From a virus, in the IMG/VR virus record IMGVR_UViG_3300033151_000729, positions 1-60,589 of that record: 60,589 bases of DNA; one strand, given 5' to 3'. The notes under the pieces were generated by a model. It was given only the letters and a program-made list of their open reading frames with translations. It was not told where the DNA came from and ran no database searches. Below are positions 56,201 through 60,589 of the stretch, in pieces; position 1 is the stretch's first letter; the number at the start of each line of letters is the position of its first letter. Both the position numbers and the translations under genes were made by a program.

Positions 56201-58001
56201 ATATGACATTATAGAACCAAGTTTCCCGCCTCCAGTTACAGATCCACCAACGACAAGTTACCCGTACCTTGGCAGTATCGGGGTTCCTAATATGGATTTA
56301 CGTAACAGCTGTATAAAAGAAGTGGAAGTAATTAGTGTGGATGCCTTAGCGAATACTATAGGTATTCGCCTTGATTCAGTAGAGCATCTTGATGTCCCAG
56401 TATGGATACATACCGATTATGGGTGCAGGAGGCGGTACATACAAGGAAAAGAGGCTACCAATCCAGTTGACTACTTTGAGAGAGCGGCCTGCTTGTTCCC
56501 CTTTACAGGTGGTGTGAAGATAGGGGCTGGTATTTATGATACTACCCTCACGCCCAAAGCCTTAGCGTTGGTGCATATTGATCCTGTGACACTACTTGTC
56601 ACTATCAAGGGCATTGTATCCGTTGTGCAGAGTGTGGAAAAAAAACGGGATACTATCGATAATGTGTGTTTTTCAACGTGGAGACCTTATGTAAAGATTA
56701 GATTTCAGGGTTTCAGGTACACCGTGGCAGCTGGGGAGGAATATAAATACAACGCCTCTTACACCTATATTGTTAAAAAATCTGACGGAGTAACCATATA
56801 TGCCCCGTCAACGGTATCGTACAGAACGATTGTCTGGGATCTTCTCGAAGATGCTATTGCGGTTATTCCAAACGCAGCACGGGATGGATATGTTAACGCG
56901 GATACCGAAGACATAGGAGGCAATCCGGCGACAGTGGAAGAAATAAACTCCTTCACTGTTAATTCGGTAAAGGAGTACGATCCTCGCCCGGTTAGTTTCT
57001 TGGAAGCTCAACCGTGGTGTACGACAACTATCGTTGATCCTCAGTCTTCCCCATTCGGAACCTATGTTGACTACGATGGCTCTACACATGGTGATGCTGC
57101 ATGGAATGGCACCACCTCCGGCTCCGCTAACTGGTCAGAGGTGGTTGGGAGTTATTCAGGGTCGTGGTCGGGGGAATTAAACTCGGTATCCACACAACTC
57201 GATAAATGGGCAACACACCCTGATACGTTCTGGCCCCTGCGCGGCGCTTTTAGCTCTCGCTGGTATTACGACACCAGCGACACAGGGTACATCCTGGGGA
57301 GCCAGAACCGCCTTAGCAATGGTGGAAATTACCGAGCAACCTTCACCCTTGACGGAAAGGGGTACGTTGTTAATAGGTATGTTAAAGATTTTAATTTTTC
57401 TAGTGTGGAGACAGATGAAGGGGAACTTGGCTGGCGTAACTACAAGGTTAATGTAGCATACAATTATTCCTTTTACCTGGACATTGTAACGGATGGGGTA
57501 AGTGGCACGGGTTATGACATTCAATGTTCTTCTTCTTTAATGTTTGATGGTGGTGAATCAAGCGAATCGTTGCTAAAGGACTCAGCATACCAGGTAATAA
57601 CAACTAGGCAAGAACCATCTATCACTTTCTCCAGTTCATTTCTTACAGGGGAAACAGGGATAATAACAAGCAGTGTATCATCTGTTATTGCAACCACAAG
57701 CGAATCGGGCGAGAACGTGACACTAGGTATCCAGGACAGGCTGGATACAAATTATACTTATATATTCGGGAAAGATATAATGGGTACGGGGTTGTTTGTT
57801 GATTTTCTAGATTCCGTTCATGATGTTTTTCATGAACCAGGAAACGACTCAGAAAACAATCCAGCAATCTTAGTGGAACTCGGTGAAATTACGGGTATTT
57901 TTACCAATGACTGCTTATATACCCCGGATAGTATACATGTTAAAGATATGGACTACTTGATGATCCCCTACAATTTAAAAGACGCTGAAATTCTTGCATG
58001 A
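56193..58001 (+). CDS. Tail structural protein (602 aa)
   Basis: Beta-rich with Pro-rich start (IIEPSFPPPVTDPPTT), many Tyr/Ser/Thr stretches, and a Gly/Ser/Trp segment (GSANWSEVVGSYSGSWSGEL). Probably a baseplate-like or tail-hub component; unproven. Confidence 0.6.
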   Translation: MAEYDIIEPSFPPPVTDPPTTSYPYLGSIGVPNMDLRNSCIKEVEVISVDALANTIGIRLDSVEHLDVPVWIHTDYGCRRRYIQGKEATNPVDYFERAACLFPFTGGVKIGAGIYDTTLTPKALALVHIDPVTLLVTIKGIVSVVQSVEKKRDTIDNVCFSTWRPYVKIRFQGFRYTVAAGEEYKYNASYTYIVKKSDGVTIYAPSTVSYRTIVWDLLEDAIAVIPNAARDGYVNADTEDIGGNPATVEEINSFTVNSVKEYDPRPVSFLEAQPWCTTTIVDPQSSPFGTYVDYDGSTHGDAAWNGTTSGSANWSEVVGSYSGSWSGELNSVSTQLDKWATHPDTFWPLRGAFSSRWYYDTSDTGYILGSQNRLSNGGNYRATFTLDGKGYVVNRYVKDFNFSSVETDEGELGWRNYKVNVAYNYSFYLDIVTDGVSGTGYDIQCSSSLMFDGGESSESLLKDSAYQVITTRQEPSITFSSSFLTGETGIITSSVSSVIATTSESGENVTLGIQDRLDTNYTYIFGKDIMGTGLFVDFLDSVHDVFHEPGNDSENNPAILVELGEITGIFTNDCLYTPDSIHVKDMDYLMIPYNLKDAEILA

Positions 58002-58136
58002 CAAGTATTTTGGCTGCGGATTGCTTGGAGTTGAGATATAGTTAGTTTATCTGACACGGCAAGCCTGTTAACGGGTGGCGGCTCTCCACCGCCTGCTGTA
58101 CTTTTTATTACGGAGAGCTCAATAGGAGTTGAGATT
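58002..58136 (+). other. Intergenic stretch with weak hairpin and open frame
   Basis: GGCGG...CCGCC followed by TACTTTTTATT looks like a weak terminator. The frame of the next gene stays open through it (SLSDTASLLTGGGSPPPAVL) back to about 58032 without a standard start, so the gene may once have been longer. Confidence 0.5.
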
Positions 58137-58358
58137 GTGAACGAGCCAGATAGATCAGATTATCTGACAATAGGCAAGCTGGTAAACCAGATAGCAGAAA
58201 GTAAGCCAGGGCTTATCAGTATCGATATCACGCACGAGAATAGTTGCCAATTAAAAACTGATAAAGAGTTCTTCCTATATAATCGGCATAACCCCAAAAT
58301 AAAGGGTATTGTTTGTGTTATTGACAGTGTTAATATAATAGAACAAGGCATCCCTTGA
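58137..58358 (+). CDS. Hypothetical protein, GTG start (73 aa)
   Basis: GTG 58137 with AGGAG at good spacing. Alpha/beta: LTIGKLVNQIAESKPGLISI, then IKGIVCVIDSVNI. Overlaps the next start (TTGA). Confidence 0.6.
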   Translation: MNEPDRSDYLTIGKLVNQIAESKPGLISIDITHENSCQLKTDKEFFLYNRHNPKIKGIVCVIDSVNIIEQGIP

Positions 58359-59968
58359 CAACCTGCACCCCTCTACAGCTCAACGCCGGTGACATGCCAC
58401 TACTTCACATCGGTGAAGTAGTGGCTGTTTCGTTTTCAGGGCCAGAAATGGCAATCCGAATTATCACCAAGTCCCCCGCCCAAGAAGTCACCGCAAAGAT
58501 CTACTACCACCCCGCAGTTCCTTACGACACAGAAACCGAATCCTATCCATGCCAACTAGTTTCCGCCCGGTACATAATGGTCGGGGAAAAAGTATCAGTC
58601 TTTAAAAACGGAACTGATTATTGGGTGGTTGGCTCCTTAGTGCCCGCTTCTAGCCCGTACACTTCACTGGTTTCGAACAAGTTTTACACCGGTAGGGAGA
58701 TTGACAATGCTCAATGGGTTGACCTGCTAGACAACCATTCCGCAGGGCCTATCTTATGGATAAAGGATGATGCCCGCCGTTTTTTGCTGGATGATTTCAC
58801 GGTTGTCGAGCTGGAGGAACCTGTCTCCCCTTACGACAAAGGTACTTATGCTAATGATTTTATCAACCTCAATTTATACTGGCCAAATTTCCACCTACCC
58901 CAAATAACCTTGACACCTGGCCTCCTGAATCAGTCGTACCCGAAGCAGACCTGTTCAACCTGTAAATCGTATGGAAAGGAAACCCAAACCGAGACAGGGG
59001 GCGTATCTCTTTGTTCTGAAAAAGAAGTGAATGTTCCAGGTATTAGCGAGAATATGCCTTGCTATAACCCACGGCCTGTTAGAAAAACGGTTGTCCTTGG
59101 CCTGCCTGAGAAAACAAGCCAGTTTGAAAGGTATTTCAAGGAGGTTGACAAAGCGAAGAAACAATTATGGTCATTGGTTACTGTTCCCTCTTTGGTCACT
59201 GGCAGAGATGCCATGGAGCCAGATCCTGCTGAGTCTCGGGAGATTATCGAACATCTCGAACATGAACTAAAATCTTCCATGGCGGATTGTAATAACCTGA
59301 AAGAAAAACTGAAGGAAACTGAAGCAACTAGGGATCGCATCCTGAAAAACCAAAGCGAGTGTGCGGACGAATTCTACACCTTACATGAGAAGTACCGTGC
59401 TCAGGTCGTTAAGTATAGCGCCTTAGCTAAGGAGTATAAAATTCTCAAAGAGCGGCTTGCTGCTAAAACGACAGAACGCCCTGAGTATGCAGCGTTGCTC
59501 AAACTACGAGATGATGCACGCCGTGACGAAATCACAAACCTCAAGGCGAAACTTACCAATGCCAATGCTCATGCAAACTCATGGAAGATCGGCTTCACTC
59601 GTCAGGTAGAGAATTCCAAGGATATTGGCGATAAACACGCTGTCTTGGTTGAGGAGCATGATGCCTTAGCTGATCCTTTCCTTGAATCAATCGGAGACAA
59701 TGCCCAACTGGAAGCCGAATGTGATGACTTAAGAAAAAGATTGGAGCAAGCTGAGGTTGACCTGAACAATGCTCTCGAAAGGCATCGTAATTACGGGGAC
59801 TATCGACTGAACGACAATCCTCCCCTTAATCTCCATTGTCCCCACTGTGACAGGACTATCTCTTCCGTGAAACACCCTTACGTGGCCCACAAAGAAGATT
59901 GCACGGGTGTTGATTTATTCTGCACCGAACTGCATTGGAAACTCTACCAAAAACGCAACAACAAATAA
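58355..59968 (+). CDS. Coiled-coil virion protein with zinc-finger-like end (537 aa)
   Basis: TTG start overlapping the previous stop; the next in-frame ATG is at 58394. N-terminal 250 residues are beta-rich with CSTCKSYG, followed by a long charged coiled coil (about 285-480: REIIEHLEHELKSSMADCNN, KEYKILKERLAAKTTERPEY) and a C-terminal CPHCDRTI...HKEDC motif. Tail-associated by position. Confidence 0.65.
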   Translation: MTTCTPLQLNAGDMPLLHIGEVVAVSFSGPEMAIRIITKSPAQEVTAKIYYHPAVPYDTETESYPCQLVSARYIMVGEKVSVFKNGTDYWVVGSLVPASSPYTSLVSNKFYTGREIDNAQWVDLLDNHSAGPILWIKDDARRFLLDDFTVVELEEPVSPYDKGTYANDFINLNLYWPNFHLPQITLTPGLLNQSYPKQTCSTCKSYGKETQTETGGVSLCSEKEVNVPGISENMPCYNPRPVRKTVVLGLPEKTSQFERYFKEVDKAKKQLWSLVTVPSLVTGRDAMEPDPAESREIIEHLEHELKSSMADCNNLKEKLKETEATRDRILKNQSECADEFYTLHEKYRAQVVKYSALAKEYKILKERLAAKTTERPEYAALLKLRDDARRDEITNLKAKLTNANAHANSWKIGFTRQVENSKDIGDKHAVLVEEHDALADPFLESIGDNAQLEAECDDLRKRLEQAEVDLNNALERHRNYGDYRLNDNPPLNLHCPHCDRTISSVKHPYVAHKEDCTGVDLFCTELHWKLYQKRNNK

Positions 59969-59976
59969 CCAAGGAT

Positions 59977-60000
59977 CAGCCCTGATCATGATCAGGGCTG
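59977..60000. repeat. 24-bp perfect palindrome before the Q-rich gene
   Basis: CAGCCCTGATCA joined to TGATCAGGGCTG. AAATAATAATATG follows; it may be a hairpin setting expression of the Q-rich and giant proteins, or a weak terminator. Confidence 0.85.
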
Positions 60001-60010
60001 AAATAATAAT

Positions 60011-60589
60011 ATGCCTGAATCTCCGTCTCAATTACGTTCCCGATGGGCCAAAGAGAAAGCTAGAAAAGAATATCTAACCCTTCCGAAGCCCCCCCGCTCT
60101 ATGGATACTGCACCGGGATACTCTGGCGCAATTGGTAAGGCCCTGGTGGCCCGGAACAAGCGGGAATTCATGAAGGATGCACGCTCTCAGCAAGCACGCA
60201 GAACAGAGCAGCTTGTCGGGGCGGGCCAACAGCAACAGCAACAACGTGCGTCCACTGCTGCTCAATCTGGTCTCCAGAGGCAGCAAGGCCAGCAGGCTCT
60301 GCAACGGCAGCAAGCAGCAGGCAGGCAATCTCTTGCCGAGATAGGAGCCAAGGGGCAGCAGGCTATCCGGCAGCAGCAAGGCAAAATTAAGGCCGTAGGG
60401 GCGAAGAGTGTTCCGGGAGCCATGTCCAGCAAACAGCGGGCTGACGTGGCAAGCCGTTTATGGAAACAGTATTACGATCCCGAAGAAGGCGGAAAGGCTT
60501 TACGTGGTCAGTACGGCACCACTTCCGAAGGTGGTTTTATGGGCTTTGGTGCAGAAGACGTTGAACACGGTGGGGTGCAAAAATACATA
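60011..60589 (+). CDS. Q-rich virion-associated protein, N-terminal part
   Basis: Starts at ATG 60011 and continues through the circular join to 501 (321 aa in total). Charged N-terminus (RSRWAKEKARKEYLTLPKPP), a Gln/Ala/Arg-rich coiled-coil-like region (QQQQQQRASTAAQSG), then AGAMSSKQRADVASRL-type helix. Upstream of the giant virion protein, so a partner or scaffold for it is possible. Confidence 0.8.
   Translation, partial: MPESPSQLRSRWAKEKARKEYLTLPKPPRSMDTAPGYSGAIGKALVARNKREFMKDARSQQARRTEQLVGAGQQQQQQRASTAAQSGLQRQQGQQALQRQQAAGRQSLAEIGAKGQQAIRQQQGKIKAVGAKSVPGAMSSKQRADVASRLWKQYYDPEEGGKALRGQYGTTSEGGFMGFGAEDVEHGGVQKYI
60476..60589. repeat. Terminal direct repeat, right copy
   Basis: Identical to 1-114; shows the sequence is circular or circularly permuted. 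Confidence 0.95.

Noticed and set aside
60476-60589. Right-hand attachment site of an integrated prophage
   Set aside because: The identity equals the left end and simply closes the circle; no host genes or integrase flank it.

Overview
This window is the essentially complete genome of a double-stranded DNA tailed phage. The last 114 bases (60476-60589) repeat the first 114 exactly, so the sequence closes into a circle of about 60,475 bp, and one gene runs across the join (60011-60589 continuing into 1-501). The structural genes (N4-gp56-type major capsid protein, P22-type long portal, large and small terminase, nozzle-like protein, a 2,231-residue polyprotein-like virion protein, no tape measure, sheath or major tail tube protein) point to a short-tailed podovirus. 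Lipoproteins with clear lipoboxes and two IHF/HU-type proteins suggest a Gram-negative host. I recognise no integrase and no endolysin.

Layout. 1-11169: right end of the virion module (Q-rich protein, giant protein with a zinc-peptidase motif, tail fibre). 11166-15864: accessory genes on the + strand: two lipoproteins and a coiled-coil membrane protein (perhaps lysis-related), a protein that looks like a Tad2-like domain fused to an Acb2/Tad1-like hairpin (candidate anti-CBASS/anti-Thoeris sponge), a protein followed by an in-frame open extension after its TGA, and a ferritin-like protein. 15861-22102: a leftward block with an AntA antirepressor, a BCS1-like AAA+ ATPase, two IHF/HU proteins around a zinc-finger protein, and small regulators. 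A divergent promoter region lies near 22100-22360. 22364-28505: rightward early genes, with a single-strand annealing protein, a YqaJ-type exonuclease, a DUF1064-type nuclease, a Rha regulator and an XRE-type regulator. 28573-33533: two leftward clusters of small genes, each leader carrying copies of a repeated start-associated sequence, interrupted by a rightward group ending in ssb. 33728-38896: replication module: ribbon-helix-helix regulator, initiator gene with internal iterons (probable origin), DnaB helicase and small cysteine-rich proteins. 38897-39276: non-coding island with a strong promoter, a tRNA-like fold lacking a normal anticodon loop, and a structured leader. 39277-41655: KilA-N protein, then a leftward group of very small genes and two copies of a promoter/operator repeat. 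41896-60011: packaging, capsid, connector and tail genes, with an RNA-ligase-like gene in the middle.

How the parts connect. The most unusual theme is regulatory. The AntA and KilA-N genes, 22 kb apart on opposite strands, share the same roughly 130-bp leader, which ends in a terminator-like hairpin directly before the ribosome binding site. All three antirepressor-type genes (AntA, Rha, KilA-N) also carry a long perfect inverted repeat inside the coding sequence, and GAGGG/CCCTC half-sites recur in palindromes at rha, kilA-N and downstream of ssb. Together with start-associated repeats, a duplicated promoter/operator and a tRNA-like RNA, this suggests a layered, partly RNA-based control circuit that I cannot match to a described phage.
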